DNA from: Streptomyces iranensis
Lineage (GTDB): Bacteria > Actinomycetota > Actinomycetes > Streptomycetales > Streptomycetaceae
DNA: 64,000 nucleotides
Assembly (NCBI RefSeq): GCF_017874715.1
Contig: NZ_JAGGLR010000002.1
Coordinates: forward strand, 464,626 to 528,625
Direction: 5' to 3'
The notes under the pieces are model-generated. The model did no database searches, was not told the origin of the DNA, and saw only the letters and a list, made by a program, of their open reading frames with translations. Positions 9,100 to 18,401 of this stretch are shown here, one piece after another. Positions within the stretch are counted from its first letter, which is position 1. Each line of letters opens with the position of its first letter. The position numbers and the translations under genes were made by a program.

Positions 9100-10017
9100 G
9101 TGGAAGCCACGACCCCTGTCGTTCTTGTTCACGGTTTCTGGCATGGCAGCTGGTGCTGGAGCCTGGTCGGCGAGCAACTCGCGAGCCGTGGTGTCGCCTC
9201 GGTCGCCGTGGACCTCGACGGACACGGTCTGAAGAGTCGCTCACCCCGGTCGCGATGGGGGCGTCCGTTCGATGCCGAGGCGTTCGCCGTGGAGCCCTCG
9301 CCGGTGGCCGGGATCACGGCGTCCTCCGCGGCCGCGAGCCTGGTCGAGCAGGTGCGGCGGATCGGAAGCGGCCGGCCGTGTCTGGTCGTGGCGCACAGCA
9401 TGGGCGGCACCGTGGCGACCGCCGCGGCTGAACAGGCGCCGGAACTGTTCGCCGAACTCATGTACGTGACGGCGTTCGCCCCGGTCAGTGGGGCGCCGAC
9501 GGCGCAGTACCTCCGCATGCCGGAGAACGCGGGAGAAATGGTGGCGAGCGGGCTCTCGGCGGACCCGGCGTCGGTCGGTGCGCTGCGCTACGACACGGGC
9601 GACAGCGATCGCCGGGCCGTCATCCGCGAGACGTTCTACAACGACGTCACCGACGAGGTGACCGCCGAGGCGGCGATCTCGCTGCTGACCACGGACGCAC
9701 CTGCCGGCGTCCCCTCCGAACCGATCACGGTGACCGCCGAACGGTACGGTTCGATCCCGCACAGCTACGTCGTCTGCACCAGGGACAACGCCATACGGCC
9801 CACGTTGCAGCGCCTCATGATCCGGGAAATCGACGCCATCTCCGCCCAGCCGACGACGGTTGTGGAAATGGATTCCTCGCACTCACCGTTCCTCTCGCGG
9901 CCGACCGCCCTCGCGGATGTCATTCACGTGGCGCACCGGGCGATACACCGGCATGACCGGTCGCGGACGGCCGGGGCCCGACCCGGTCCGGGCAGCCATG
10001 AACGCACCGCCTCGTAA
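9100..10017 (+). CDS. Alpha/beta hydrolase (EstC/salicylate-esterase-like)
   Basis: The product (about 305 residues) is an alpha/beta-hydrolase. The oxyanion-hole segment is VLVHGFWHGSWCW, the nucleophile Ser sits in VAHSMGGTVA, a likely acid is the Asp in VCTRDNA and the catalytic His lies in DSSHSPFLSRP. This pattern matches plant MES/HNL-like esterases and bacterial EstC relatives. GTG 9100 is preferred because GAGG lies 6 nt upstream and the conserved fold starts directly after; in-frame starts at 9010 and 9076 exist. It is divergent from the XRE regulator at 8840 with 259 bp between them. Substrate unknown. Confidence 0.85.
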   Translation: MEATTPVVLVHGFWHGSWCWSLVGEQLASRGVASVAVDLDGHGLKSRSPRSRWGRPFDAEAFAVEPSPVAGITASSAAASLVEQVRRIGSGRPCLVVAHSMGGTVATAAAEQAPELFAELMYVTAFAPVSGAPTAQYLRMPENAGEMVASGLSADPASVGALRYDTGDSDRRAVIRETFYNDVTDEVTAEAAISLLTTDAPAGVPSEPITVTAERYGSIPHSYVVCTRDNAIRPTLQRLMIREIDAISAQPTTVVEMDSSHSPFLSRPTALADVIHVAHRAIHRHDRSRTAGARPGPGSHERTAS

Positions 10018-10127
10018 ACCCACAGAATTCCCACAGAAACGCTCTCTAGCCTCCCGGGTCACAAGCGACCGACTCACCGGTGTCCTACCCACGTCACAGG
10101 TGCGTTCAAAGAGGGGACCCTTCCGCC

Positions 10128-11450
10128 ATGCTGACCGAGAGGACACGGGCCTCCGCCTCCCACAAGAGCCTGGTGCTGCGTCTGTTGCGCGAACACGGCC
10201 CGCTGACGCGGGGAGAGCTGGGGAGTCTGTGCGGCCTGTCCCGCACCGTGCTCCATGACGCCGTCGGAGCGCTCATGGACAACGGCACCGTCCTCGCCTC
10301 GATACCGGAAGCGGCCCGGCGCAAGCGGGGCCGCCCGGCCGAGGTGCTGACCCTGAACCCCGGAACCGGCCTGCTGCTCGGCATCGAGTTCGCGCGGCGG
10401 GCGGTGCGGGTGGCCACGATGGACGCGTCACGCGAGATCGTCGGCGCCGTGGGGGAGGCACACGGCCCCGACACCCCGTGGCAGGCCCGCGTCGACATCG
10501 CATGGCGGCTGGCGGACACCCTGACGAGCGGGACGCTGCGATCCTGCGCGCCGAACGGGGTCGGCGTCGGGGTGGTCGGACCGGTCGGCCCGCCGGATCA
10601 CGGCCCCATGCGGGCATCCCGGCACAACGCGGTTTCGGAGCTGGTCCGCGAGCGCTTCGGCGCACGGGTGCTGATCGACAACAACACCCGGTTGGCGGCA
10701 CTGGCCGAGACGATCTGGGGCGCGGCCGCCGGTGAACAGGACGTGCTGTACCTGCGGTTGTCGCATGGCGTCGGCGGCGGACTCATGGTGGCCGGCGCAC
10801 TCCACCGCGGCGCTCACGGCCGCTCCGGAGAGTTCGGCCACATCACCGTGGAACCGGACGGCGCGCCCTGCGAGTGCGGTGGTACCGGATGCCTGGAGAC
10901 GGTGGCCTCGATCGGGGCCGTACTCGACGCCTACCGCGCCGCCGGAGGTACCGCGGCGGACGTGCCGGAGCTGGTGGCCGCGGTCAGGTCGGGCGACCGC
11001 AAGGCACATGCGGTCCTGGAGCGGGCCGGCGCTCACATCGGCAGAGTGCTGGACGCCGTGAGCCACGCCGTGGGTCCGGGCGTGATCGTCGTAGGCGGTG
11101 AGCTGGTCGACGCCGGTCCGGCCCTGATGCGGTCGATCGAACGCACGCTGAACACGGGCGTGCTGCGCGGCTCGGATGGGCGGCCGACAGTGCGTCCGGC
11201 CGGACTCGGTGACTCCGCCGCCGCGCTCGGCGCCATCGTCCGCATGGCGCCCTGGCCCCCCGGAGACATCACACTGTGCGGCGGCAGCCGTGCGAAGCGC
11301 GAAAAGCGTAGAAATTACGCGGTTGACCGGTTGGCGGTTTCATCGTCTGAGCACGAGAGAGGGCAAGAGCACGTGCCCCAGCGCGGACACCGGTACGGGG
11401 AGGCACGTACCGCGGTGCGCCGGCGGTTCGGCACTCCCGAGCGGCTGTAG
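10128..11450 (+). CDS. ROK family transcriptional regulator
   Basis: The 440-residue protein has an N-terminal winged helix (about 10-65: GPLTRGELGSLCGLSRTVLHDAVGAL) and a ROK/actin-like sugar-sensing domain. The zinc-binding ROK signature is intact: CECGGTGCLETVAS. LIDNNTRLAALAE, GHITVEPDG and VIVVGGELVD are also conserved. Such proteins are usually repressors of sugar-use genes (NagC/Mlc/XylR type), but no sugar transporter lies nearby, so the target may be distant. The chain runs about 60 residues past the normal ROK end (AAALGAIV) in a basic, low-complexity tail. Start ATG 10128 follows AGGGGAC. Confidence 0.87.
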   Translation: MLTERTRASASHKSLVLRLLREHGPLTRGELGSLCGLSRTVLHDAVGALMDNGTVLASIPEAARRKRGRPAEVLTLNPGTGLLLGIEFARRAVRVATMDASREIVGAVGEAHGPDTPWQARVDIAWRLADTLTSGTLRSCAPNGVGVGVVGPVGPPDHGPMRASRHNAVSELVRERFGARVLIDNNTRLAALAETIWGAAAGEQDVLYLRLSHGVGGGLMVAGALHRGAHGRSGEFGHITVEPDGAPCECGGTGCLETVASIGAVLDAYRAAGGTAADVPELVAAVRSGDRKAHAVLERAGAHIGRVLDAVSHAVGPGVIVVGGELVDAGPALMRSIERTLNTGVLRGSDGRPTVRPAGLGDSAAALGAIVRMAPWPPGDITLCGGSRAKREKRRNYAVDRLAVSSSEHERGQEHVPQRGHRYGEARTAVRRRFGTPERL

Positions 11451-11544
11451 GAGGCGGCCCTGAGCGCGGGCACGCCGGACGCGCACCTGCCGCCCGGCCC
11501 TCCCCCGCACCTCCATGACCGTTGACCCCGAAGGTGGGTGACCA

Positions 11545-13224
11545 TTGTCCGCTGTCAGATGCGGCACCTGCGGTGAACCGCTGTCCAGACCCCCACAGTC
11601 CGGCAGGCCCCTTCCCCGGGCACGCTACTGTTCCAACGCCTGCCGACAGCGCGCTTATCGGTCACGGCAGAAGGCGGGCGGCACGGACACCGCGCCGGGC
11701 GGTGGACCGCCGACCCAGCTGAGCAGCCTCGTGGGCCGCACCGACGAGCTGGTCGAGCTGGCCCGGCTGCTGCGCCAGGTACGGCTGCTGACCGTGACCG
11801 GCCCCGCCGGGGCCGGCAAGAGCCGGCTGGCGCTGGAACTGGTCGGTCAGGAGGTCCGCGGCAAACGCCCCGTCGTGTCCATGGTGCGGCTCGGCCCCCG
11901 CACCGAGCCCGACGAGATCCGGCGGCAGGTGTTGGCCGCGCTCGGCGAGACGCCCGGCGCCACGCCACCCTCCGTCGCCGCCTCTGCCGCCGCCCCCGAC
12001 CGCCCCGAGAACACCGGCCGGGACCATCTCCTCCTGCTCGACGACTGCGAACACGTGCTGGAGGTCTGCGGGAGGCTGCTGACCGAGTTGCTGCCGGACC
12101 GGCCGCGGCTGCGTGTGCTGGCCACCAGCCGCGAGCCGCTCCAACTGCCAGGTGAGACCGTCTTCTCGGTGGCCGGCCTGGCCCTGCCCGATGCCGGGTC
12201 CGACACTGTGCTCAACGCGTGCCTGCGCTCCGACGCGGTCACGCTCTTCGTGGACCGGGCCCGCGCCGTCATGCCCGGCTTCCGGCTCACCCACGACAAC
12301 GCGGTACACGTGGGCGAGATCTGCGCCCGGCTGGACGGGCTGCCGCTCCCCATCGAGATGGCCGCCCGGCTGATCCGGGTCTTCCCGCCGGCCGAGATCG
12401 TGACCCGGCTCGAGGACCGGCTCGCCCTGCTGACCAACGGCTGGCGGCTCGCGGACGACCGGCACCAGAGCCTGCGCGCCTCCCTGGAGTGGGGCTACGC
12501 CCTGCTGAGCCCGGAGGAACAGGCGCTGCTGCGCAGGCTGTCGGTGCTGGCCGGCGACTTCGGACCGGACGCCGCCGCGGCGGTCGCCTCCGACCTACCC
12601 GGTCCGGCCGCCGCGATACCGCGGCTCCTCATCAGCCTGGAGGCCAAGTCCGTCATCACCGCACTGGCCGACACCGGCGGTCCCACCCGGTTCAGGCTCC
12701 TGGAGTCGATGCGCTGCTTCGGGCACGACAGGCTCATCGCCGAGGGCGAGGAAACCGGGACGTATGAACGGCTGGTCAGCTGGCTGGCCGCGATGTGCCT
12801 GCCGCTGCACGGTGAGGCCGTGGTCCCCTCCGCCACGCTGGAACGGCTGGCGAAGGAGCGTACCAACCTGACCCATGCCCTGCACCGGCTGCAGTCCGGT
12901 ACGGACGAACGCCAGTTGCTGTTGGCCAGTGCGCTCGCCGCGGTCGAGACGGCCGACGGACGGGTCACCGGCACCGCCGGCCTGGTGGCATACGCCCTCA
13001 ACCGCACCGCGCCGGACTCGGTCTACCGCACTGTCGCCCTGGCGGCGGCGGCCGCGCTGGCGGCAGGGGACGCCGACGGCGACTCCGCGTTCCGCTACGC
13101 CGACGAGGCGGTGGAGTTGGAGCACGGCCGGGACCACCCGGAACTGCTCGCCCGGCTGCTTCTGCTGCGCGGCATCATCCAGCATCTGCGGAACGGGCGA
13201 ACGCTGCCTGCCGTCAGGCCATGA
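11545..13224 (+). CDS. STAND-type ATPase with N-terminal zinc ribbon
   Basis: The 559-residue product couples a putative zinc-binding N-terminus (C6-x2-C9 and YCSNAC, C29/C33) to an AfsR/LuxR-regulator-like STAND ATPase. P-loop GPAGAGKSR, Walker B LLLLDDCEH, sensor TSREPLQLPGETVFSV, ARC helices LDGLPLPIEMAARLI and the winged-helix region SLEWGYALLSPEEQALLRRLSVLAG follow in order. The protein stops shortly after the first TPR-like helices. It lacks both the long TPR array and the C-terminal LuxR helix-turn-helix of typical 900-residue relatives, so it may be shortened at the 3' end. It starts at TTG 11545, with AAGGTGGG directly upstream. Confidence 0.8.
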   Translation: MSAVRCGTCGEPLSRPPQSGRPLPRARYCSNACRQRAYRSRQKAGGTDTAPGGGPPTQLSSLVGRTDELVELARLLRQVRLLTVTGPAGAGKSRLALELVGQEVRGKRPVVSMVRLGPRTEPDEIRRQVLAALGETPGATPPSVAASAAAPDRPENTGRDHLLLLDDCEHVLEVCGRLLTELLPDRPRLRVLATSREPLQLPGETVFSVAGLALPDAGSDTVLNACLRSDAVTLFVDRARAVMPGFRLTHDNAVHVGEICARLDGLPLPIEMAARLIRVFPPAEIVTRLEDRLALLTNGWRLADDRHQSLRASLEWGYALLSPEEQALLRRLSVLAGDFGPDAAAAVASDLPGPAAAIPRLLISLEAKSVITALADTGGPTRFRLLESMRCFGHDRLIAEGEETGTYERLVSWLAAMCLPLHGEAVVPSATLERLAKERTNLTHALHRLQSGTDERQLLLASALAAVETADGRVTGTAGLVAYALNRTAPDSVYRTVALAAAAALAAGDADGDSAFRYADEAVELEHGRDHPELLARLLLLRGIIQHLRNGRTLPAVRP

Positions 13225-13262
13225 CCAGCCCGTGCCCGGCACCGTCACCGCCGTCACCGCCG

Positions 13263-14075
13263 TCACCGTGGGACGCCCGACAGCGACATCGCCGCCACCA
13301 CGACGGTGAGCAGCCCCATGTACGCCCAGGCGTGGATCCGGTCGGGGATGCGCGGTGGACGCCGCCGCAGCACCCCGACGACCGGCAGGGCACCGGCGAG
13401 CAGGGCCGCGGCGGCACCGGGGTCGACGAGGCCCACCAGGTGGACATGCGCACCGGCGGAGGCCGGGAGCGCGGTGCCGCCGAGCGAGACCGCGGTGGCC
13501 GGGAGCGCGATGGCCAAGGTGAGGGGGTTGGCCAGCGAGCTCGCCACGTGCATCGTGTGCCCGGCGCGCCGCATCGCGGGGACGGTCATGACGCTGCCCC
13601 CTACACCGAGGAACGCCGCGACCGCGCCGATGGGGGCGCCGAGGACGGCCGGCAGCGGCCACGGTCCGTCTGCCGGTCCCTCGATATGTGCGCGGGGGCG
13701 CAGGAACCCGGGGCGCAGCAGCAGGTCGACGATGGTGATGGCCACATACCCGACGAACAGCCAGCGGACCAGCCCCGCTGGGGCGAGGCGGGTGGCGAGC
13801 GCACCGGCCGTGGCGCCGGCCGCCAGCAGGAGGAGCAGCCCCGTGCTGCCGCGGAGGGCGCCGAGCACACGCCGGGCCGTGACGGCCGTCGCGAACGCCG
13901 CGTTCACCACCATCACCAGGGCAGAGGTGGCCGTCGCCACCCGCATCGCGTCCGCGCCGAGCGCGGCGTCCGCCCACACCACCACCGGGACCGCGGCGAA
14001 CCCGCCGCCGAACCCGAACAAAACCGTCGTCACTCCGGTGAGGAGCCCGATCCCGATCAACATCGCGATGTCCAC
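13263..14075 (-). CDS. TauE/SafE family sulfite or anion exporter
   Basis: The 270-residue integral membrane protein has about eight hydrophobic helices in two repeated halves, each opening with the glycine-rich TauE signature: TGVTTVLFGFGGGFAAVPVV in the first and GAVAAFLGVGGSVMTVPAM in the second. Members export small anions such as sulfite, sulfoacetate or similar. GTG 14075 begins immediately before the first helix. The gene is divergent from an AraC regulator with only 84 bp between, which suggests that the regulator controls it. Confidence 0.85.
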   Translation of the reverse strand: MDIAMLIGIGLLTGVTTVLFGFGGGFAAVPVVVWADAALGADAMRVATATSALVMVVNAAFATAVTARRVLGALRGSTGLLLLLAAGATAGALATRLAPAGLVRWLFVGYVAITIVDLLLRPGFLRPRAHIEGPADGPWPLPAVLGAPIGAVAAFLGVGGSVMTVPAMRRAGHTMHVASSLANPLTLAIALPATAVSLGGTALPASAGAHVHLVGLVDPGAAAALLAGALPVVGVLRRRPPRIPDRIHAWAYMGLLTVVVAAMSLSGVPR

Positions 14076-14159
14076 GGGACCACCCCACCAGGGCCGCCGC
14101 CCTTCCCGCATGCGAAGACCGGCACGGTTCTTTCGCGTCTCGGCCGGTACGGTGGTGGG

Positions 14160-14948
14160 GTGAGAAACGTCCCCCTGGACGCCATCGACCACGTCGATCG
14201 GGTCGTCCTGCCGATCGGCACGGACTATCCGCCGGGACACGTACTGGACTGGCATGAGCATCGCCGCGCGCAGTTCCTCTACGGCGCCACCGGGGTCATG
14301 GTCGTCGACACCGGCGCCGGTACGTGGACCGTCCCGCCCGAGCGCGCCGTCCTGATTCCGGCCGCCACCCGGCACCGGGTCCGGATGCTGGGGGTGAGCA
14401 CCCGGAGCCTCTACATCGAGCCGGACGCCGTTCCCTGGTGGCCCGCCACCTGCACGGTCGTGGACGTCACCCCGCTGCTTCGCGAACTCCTCCTGAGCGC
14501 CGTCGGGTTCGAGGCCGACTACAGCCTGTCGGGGCGGGAAGGGTGCATCGCCGCGCTCCTGCTGCACGAGATCTCCGGGCGCACCCCGCTCCCCTTCCAC
14601 GTCGCGATCCCGCCCTCCACCGACCTGGCGGAACTGTGCCGGGAGTATCTGGCCGCACCGGACGTCGGCATCACCAACGCGGTCTGGGCCGGCCGGACGG
14701 CGCAGAGCGAACGGGCCTTCACCCGGCGCTTCCGCGCGGAGACCGGAGACAGCCCCGCCGTCTGGCGGGCCCGCGCCCGCCTGCTCGCGGCCGTCCCGCT
14801 GCTGCGCACCGCGTCCGTCACCGAGACCGCCGGACGCCTCGGCTACGCCTCCCCCGCCGCCTTCACCGCCGCGTTCACCCGTGCCTTCGGCCTGCCGCCG
14901 TCCCGTTTCACCGCCGGCGGCCAAGGCGGTCGCCCCAGCCGCGCCTGA
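14160..14948 (+). CDS. AraC family transcriptional regulator
   Basis: The 262-residue regulator has an N-terminal cupin domain (HVLDWHEHRRAQFLYGATGVMVV, about 20-130) and a C-terminal AraC double helix-turn-helix (about 160-255). The latter contains RTAQSERAFTRRFRAETGDSPAVWR and VTETAGRLGYASPAAFTAAFTRAFGLPPSRF. It starts at GTG 14160, divergent from the TauE exporter, which is its likely target. This type (cupin plus AraC, about 260 residues) commonly responds to small organic ligands. Confidence 0.87.
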   Translation: MRNVPLDAIDHVDRVVLPIGTDYPPGHVLDWHEHRRAQFLYGATGVMVVDTGAGTWTVPPERAVLIPAATRHRVRMLGVSTRSLYIEPDAVPWWPATCTVVDVTPLLRELLLSAVGFEADYSLSGREGCIAALLLHEISGRTPLPFHVAIPPSTDLAELCREYLAAPDVGITNAVWAGRTAQSERAFTRRFRAETGDSPAVWRARARLLAAVPLLRTASVTETAGRLGYASPAAFTAAFTRAFGLPPSRFTAGGQGGRPSRA

Positions 14949-14993
14949 CGTGCCTGACGACGCGCCCTGGACCGGTGGATTGGGCTGGTGATC

Positions 14994-17243
14994 TTATGGC
15001 GATGGCGGAATCTCGAGTTCGAACCAGGTGGTCTTTCCCCGGCCGGCCGGTGAGCTTCCCCAGGCGGAGGCCAGGGCATCGACGATGAGCAGCCCGCGCC
15101 CGGACTCGGCCTCCTGGTTGCCCGGTTCGTCGGGGCCGACGAAGGCGACGGGGACGGGCGGATGGGGGTCGCTGTCCCGGACCTCCACGCGCAGGCGGTC
15201 GGGGTACTCCCGGAACCGGACGTCCACCTCGCTGTGGGCGTGGATCAAGGCGTTGGTCACCACCTCGGAGGCCATGAGCTCCAGACCGTCGGTGAGGACA
15301 TCGAGATCCCAGTCATGGAGCAGGTCACGCAGCACATGGCGGATGTGCCCCACCCGTTGCAGGTCATGGCGCTGTACGAAGGCGCGGGCCACGCGTCGGT
15401 GAGGGCGCTCCGGGGCTCCTTCGTAGCGCAGGAGCAGCAGCGCGGCGTCGTCTTCGCGCAGCGCCTGTGGCGGGGAGACGCCGATGAGCTGGTCGGCCAC
15501 CACTTCCAGGTTCTGCGCGCGGCCCTCGGACAGGTGGCGGGAGAGTCGCTCGGCGGCGGCGTCGGGGCCGATGTGCCGGGCGTCGAGCAGACCGTCGGTG
15601 TACAGGGCGATCATTCCGTCCGGTGACAGTTCGGTCTCTGTCTGGGGGTAGACCGCTCCGGGATCGACCCCCAGCGGAGGTCCGGCGAGCAGGTCGGGGA
15701 CGGTTGTCAGGCCGTCCCTGTCGCTGAGGACGGGAGGGGAGTGACCGGCGCTGGCCACCACGGCGCCGCCCGTGTCCAGGTCCAGCCAGAGGCAGCAGCA
15801 GGTGGCGAACAGGTCGGTGTCCAGCTCGGTGATCAGGCGGTTGCTGCGGCTCAGCACGATGGACGGATCGTGCCCCTCGGCCGCGTAGGACCGCACCGCG
15901 GTACGGATCTGCCCCATGATCCCAGCCGCCTCGAGGCTGTGTCCCTCCACGTCCCCGATGACGAATCCGACGCCCCTGCCGGGCAGCGGGACGACGTCGT
16001 ACCAGTCGCCCCCCACATCGGGTCCCGCGGTCGCCGGCAGATAGCGCGCGGTGATGTCGACCTCGGCCAAGTGCGGCAGGCTCCGCGGCAGCAGGCCCCG
16101 CTGCAGCCCCTGCGCCAGAGCGTGCTCGAGTTCGTACGCCCGGGTCTTCTCCAGGGACTGGCCCACCTGTCCCAGCATGAGCATGAGGAGGGCGCGTTCC
16201 TCGAATCGCAGCCTGCGGGGCCGGTCGAAGACCAGGACGCAGCACCCGATGGCCCGCCCGCCCGCGATCAGCGGCAGAAACGCCCAGGACCGCCCCTCCT
16301 CGTCCCGTTCGAGGCCGGGGTAGGAGGCGCGCAGATCCTGGGCCGTCTCGAAGAACATGGGAGCGATCTTCACCACCGTCTCGGCCTCCGGTGCGTGCCG
16401 GGACAGCGGAAGCCCGTTCACACGGCGCACGGCTTCTTTGGGGAAGCCGGCCGATCCCACCACCCGCAGTCGCGCGCTTTCCACCAGGCACAGCATCACC
16501 GCCCGCCCGCCCAAGGGCCGCGCCACCTGGGTCCATGCGGTCGAAACGACATCGCGCGGGCGCACCGCCGCGGTAAGTTCGGAGGCGAGTTCGAGCAGCT
16601 GGTAGACGAACGTACTGGCCGCGACCGATGAGCCGACCGCCGCCTGCCAGTCGTCCCGCCCGGCTACCGTGGGCGCTGTCACCGCCGGGGCGGCGGGTTC
16701 GTCCGCGGCGACGAACAGCGGCACGAAGGGCGCCTCCACCGTGACGCCCTGTTCGGTGAACGTCTGCAAGTCGAGCGCCAGAGCGTCCGAGACCGTCCCC
16801 AGATACCGGAACTCTTCCGCGTCGATCCGGCGCGGAGGAATCCAGCGCAGGTTCAAGGCCCCGAATCGACGCTCCTGGGTACGGAGCGGGACCGAGACCA
16901 CGAGCAGGGGGAACGGCATGTACAGCACGAGGGCCGGATCATCACGGATCAGCTTCTCGTAGTCCGCGTTACGCATGATCACCCGCTCACCCGTGCGGTG
17001 CGCTGACGCCGCGGACCGCCAACGGTCATCAACGGACATTCGCGGTGTCACCGTGAACCCCAAGGGGCTGTCCACCGACACGGCGGCGGCCAATTCCCGG
17101 CCGTCACCCGTCACGAGGTAGACCGTGCTCGTACTCGCACGCAAGCGGGTGTGGAGCCGCCGCAGCGCCGCGGCCATGACCTCATTCCGGCGCGCCGGTC
17201 CGTTCGCCCCCGGACCACCCGGCCCAGGCGCCTGCTGGTCCAT
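14994..17243 (-). CDS. GAF-GAF-PP2C (SpoIIE) phosphatase with C-terminal anti-sigma-like ATPase
   Basis: This 749-residue signalling protein has GAF-like sensor domains at about 20-160 and 205-365. A SpoIIE-type PP2C phosphatase follows at about 390-607 with the metal ligands GGDWYD (411-416), GDVEGH (430-435), TDG (549-551) and EDDAA (597-601). A HATPase_c domain of the RsbW type lies at 620-745 (SEVVTNALIHAH, then GRGLLIVDAL). Proteins of this layout dephosphorylate anti-anti-sigma factors and can also act as anti-sigma kinases, linking intracellular cues to sigma-factor use. There is no membrane segment. It is monocistronic. Start ATG 17243. Confidence 0.9.
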   Translation of the reverse strand: MDQQAPGPGGPGANGPARRNEVMAAALRRLHTRLRASTSTVYLVTGDGRELAAAVSVDSPLGFTVTPRMSVDDRWRSAASAHRTGERVIMRNADYEKLIRDDPALVLYMPFPLLVVSVPLRTQERRFGALNLRWIPPRRIDAEEFRYLGTVSDALALDLQTFTEQGVTVEAPFVPLFVAADEPAAPAVTAPTVAGRDDWQAAVGSSVAASTFVYQLLELASELTAAVRPRDVVSTAWTQVARPLGGRAVMLCLVESARLRVVGSAGFPKEAVRRVNGLPLSRHAPEAETVVKIAPMFFETAQDLRASYPGLERDEEGRSWAFLPLIAGGRAIGCCVLVFDRPRRLRFEERALLMLMLGQVGQSLEKTRAYELEHALAQGLQRGLLPRSLPHLAEVDITARYLPATAGPDVGGDWYDVVPLPGRGVGFVIGDVEGHSLEAAGIMGQIRTAVRSYAAEGHDPSIVLSRSNRLITELDTDLFATCCCLWLDLDTGGAVVASAGHSPPVLSDRDGLTTVPDLLAGPPLGVDPGAVYPQTETELSPDGMIALYTDGLLDARHIGPDAAAERLSRHLSEGRAQNLEVVADQLIGVSPPQALREDDAALLLLRYEGAPERPHRRVARAFVQRHDLQRVGHIRHVLRDLLHDWDLDVLTDGLELMASEVVTNALIHAHSEVDVRFREYPDRLRVEVRDSDPHPPVPVAFVGPDEPGNQEAESGRGLLIVDALASAWGSSPAGRGKTTWFELEIPPSP

Positions 17244-17345
17244 TACGTACCTTCTCGAAGAGATCCACGCCTCTCCCGTATATCATCCCATACAGCTCTA
17301 TCAGGGCTCCAAACGATACATATCCATGCATTCGTATTCGCCGCG

Positions 17346-17370
17346 GCCGTGAACCAACCGTTTTCACGGC
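17346..17370 (-). terminator. Hairpin after the dehydrogenase gene
   Basis: GCCGTGAA (17346-17353) pairs perfectly with TTCACGGC (17363-17370) around a 9-nt loop. It lies 8 bp beyond the stop of the reverse-strand dehydrogenase (17378) and just upstream of the phosphatase promoter region. Confidence 0.45.
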
Positions 17371-17377
17371 GGCGCGG

Positions 17378-18280
17378 TCATCTGGTCAGGTTGACGCCGG
17401 TCGCCTTTGCCAGGTAGCGGGCCATCTCGGACTGATCCGGGTTCTGCCCACCAAGGTCGGCAAGCGCGGCCCGGCAGAACTGGACGCAGGCCTCTGACAC
17501 CTCCAGTGACAGGCCCATGGACGCCGACAACTCCAGAGCGGTGGTGATGTCCTTGACGGTCAGCGGGAGGGAAAACCCGACCTGGAACCGTCCGTCCAAC
17601 ACCTCCGGCCCGACCTTGACCTCGGTTGACTGGTTGCGGCCGGTTGACCGGTTGATGACGTCGAGCATGGTCCGGGGGTCCAGACCGAACTTGGTTCCGG
17701 CGGTGAGCACTTCGAGTGCCCCGACCAGCCCGATGGCCGACAGCAGGTTGTTGAGAGCCTTCAGCGCGTGCGCGGATCCAGCCGGGCCGACGTGCGTCAC
17801 TGACGAGCCCATCGCGCGCAGCAACGGAAGGGCCCGCTCGTAGTCTTCGGCCAGTCCACCGGCCATGATGGTCAACTCAGCCGTCGCGGCCTTGCGGGGA
17901 CCGCCGGAAACCGGGGCGTCGATCATCGCCACATGGCGCTCCCTGAGCCGGGCGGCCATCTCCTGAGTCGCCAGAGGTGCCGACGAGCCCATGTCGATGA
18001 CCAGCGTGCCCGGACGCAGGCGGCCGGCGAAGCTCTCCGTGTCTCCTGGGTCGCCGAGGACGCGCTCGACGATCGCGCTGTTCGGAAGCATGAGGATCAC
18101 GACATCGCCCTCGGCCCCGCCGACGAGACCGGCCAATGCCGTCACACCTTCGTTCCGGGCGGCGGCGTCGATCGCGTTCGGGTCGACGTCGAAGACCGCC
18201 ACCGGCACGGATCGCGCGAGGTTGCGGACCATGGGCTGCCCCATCGTGCCGAGGCCGATGAAGGTGACAGTGTTCGTCAT
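17378..18280 (-). CDS. NAD(P)-dependent beta-hydroxyacid dehydrogenase (3-hydroxyisobutyrate dehydrogenase-like)
   Basis: The 300-residue enzyme oxidises a 3-hydroxyacid, or reduces the matching semialdehyde. It has the Rossmann motif FIGLGTMGQPM at the N-terminus, the substrate-binding signature DAPVSGGPRKA (about 120), and the catalytic Lys in AHALKALNNLL (about 170), followed by the all-alpha domain. ATG 18280 follows GAAAGGTGG. It lies 121 bp downstream of the CMD-like gene on the same strand, so the two probably form one operon divergent from the GntR regulator. Whether the substrate is hydroxyisobutyrate, tartronate or something related cannot be read from the sequence. Confidence 0.88.
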   Translation of the reverse strand: MTNTVTFIGLGTMGQPMVRNLARSVPVAVFDVDPNAIDAAARNEGVTALAGLVGGAEGDVVILMLPNSAIVERVLGDPGDTESFAGRLRPGTLVIDMGSSAPLATQEMAARLRERHVAMIDAPVSGGPRKAATAELTIMAGGLAEDYERALPLLRAMGSSVTHVGPAGSAHALKALNNLLSAIGLVGALEVLTAGTKFGLDPRTMLDVINRSTGRNQSTEVKVGPEVLDGRFQVGFSLPLTVKDITTALELSASMGLSLEVSEACVQFCRAALADLGGQNPDQSEMARYLAKATGVNLTR

Positions 18281-18401
18281 GGCTGTTCCACCTTTCGAGT
18301 CGTGGGTCTGAGCCAGGGAGAGGACCTCGTGCGCGGCGAGACCGCCCCGCGGCCGATCGCCCCGCGGCCGATCGCCGCGGGGCCGACGAGTTCGCGCACG
18401 G

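Noticed and set aside
13241..13268. CCGTCACCG triplicate near the convergent STAND/TauE stops
   Set aside because: Short microsatellite; no dyad or spacing suggesting a regulatory site.
12595..14088. A 497-codon reverse open frame
   Set aside because: Arg/Gly-rich shadow of the STAND ATPase and TauE genes with no motifs.
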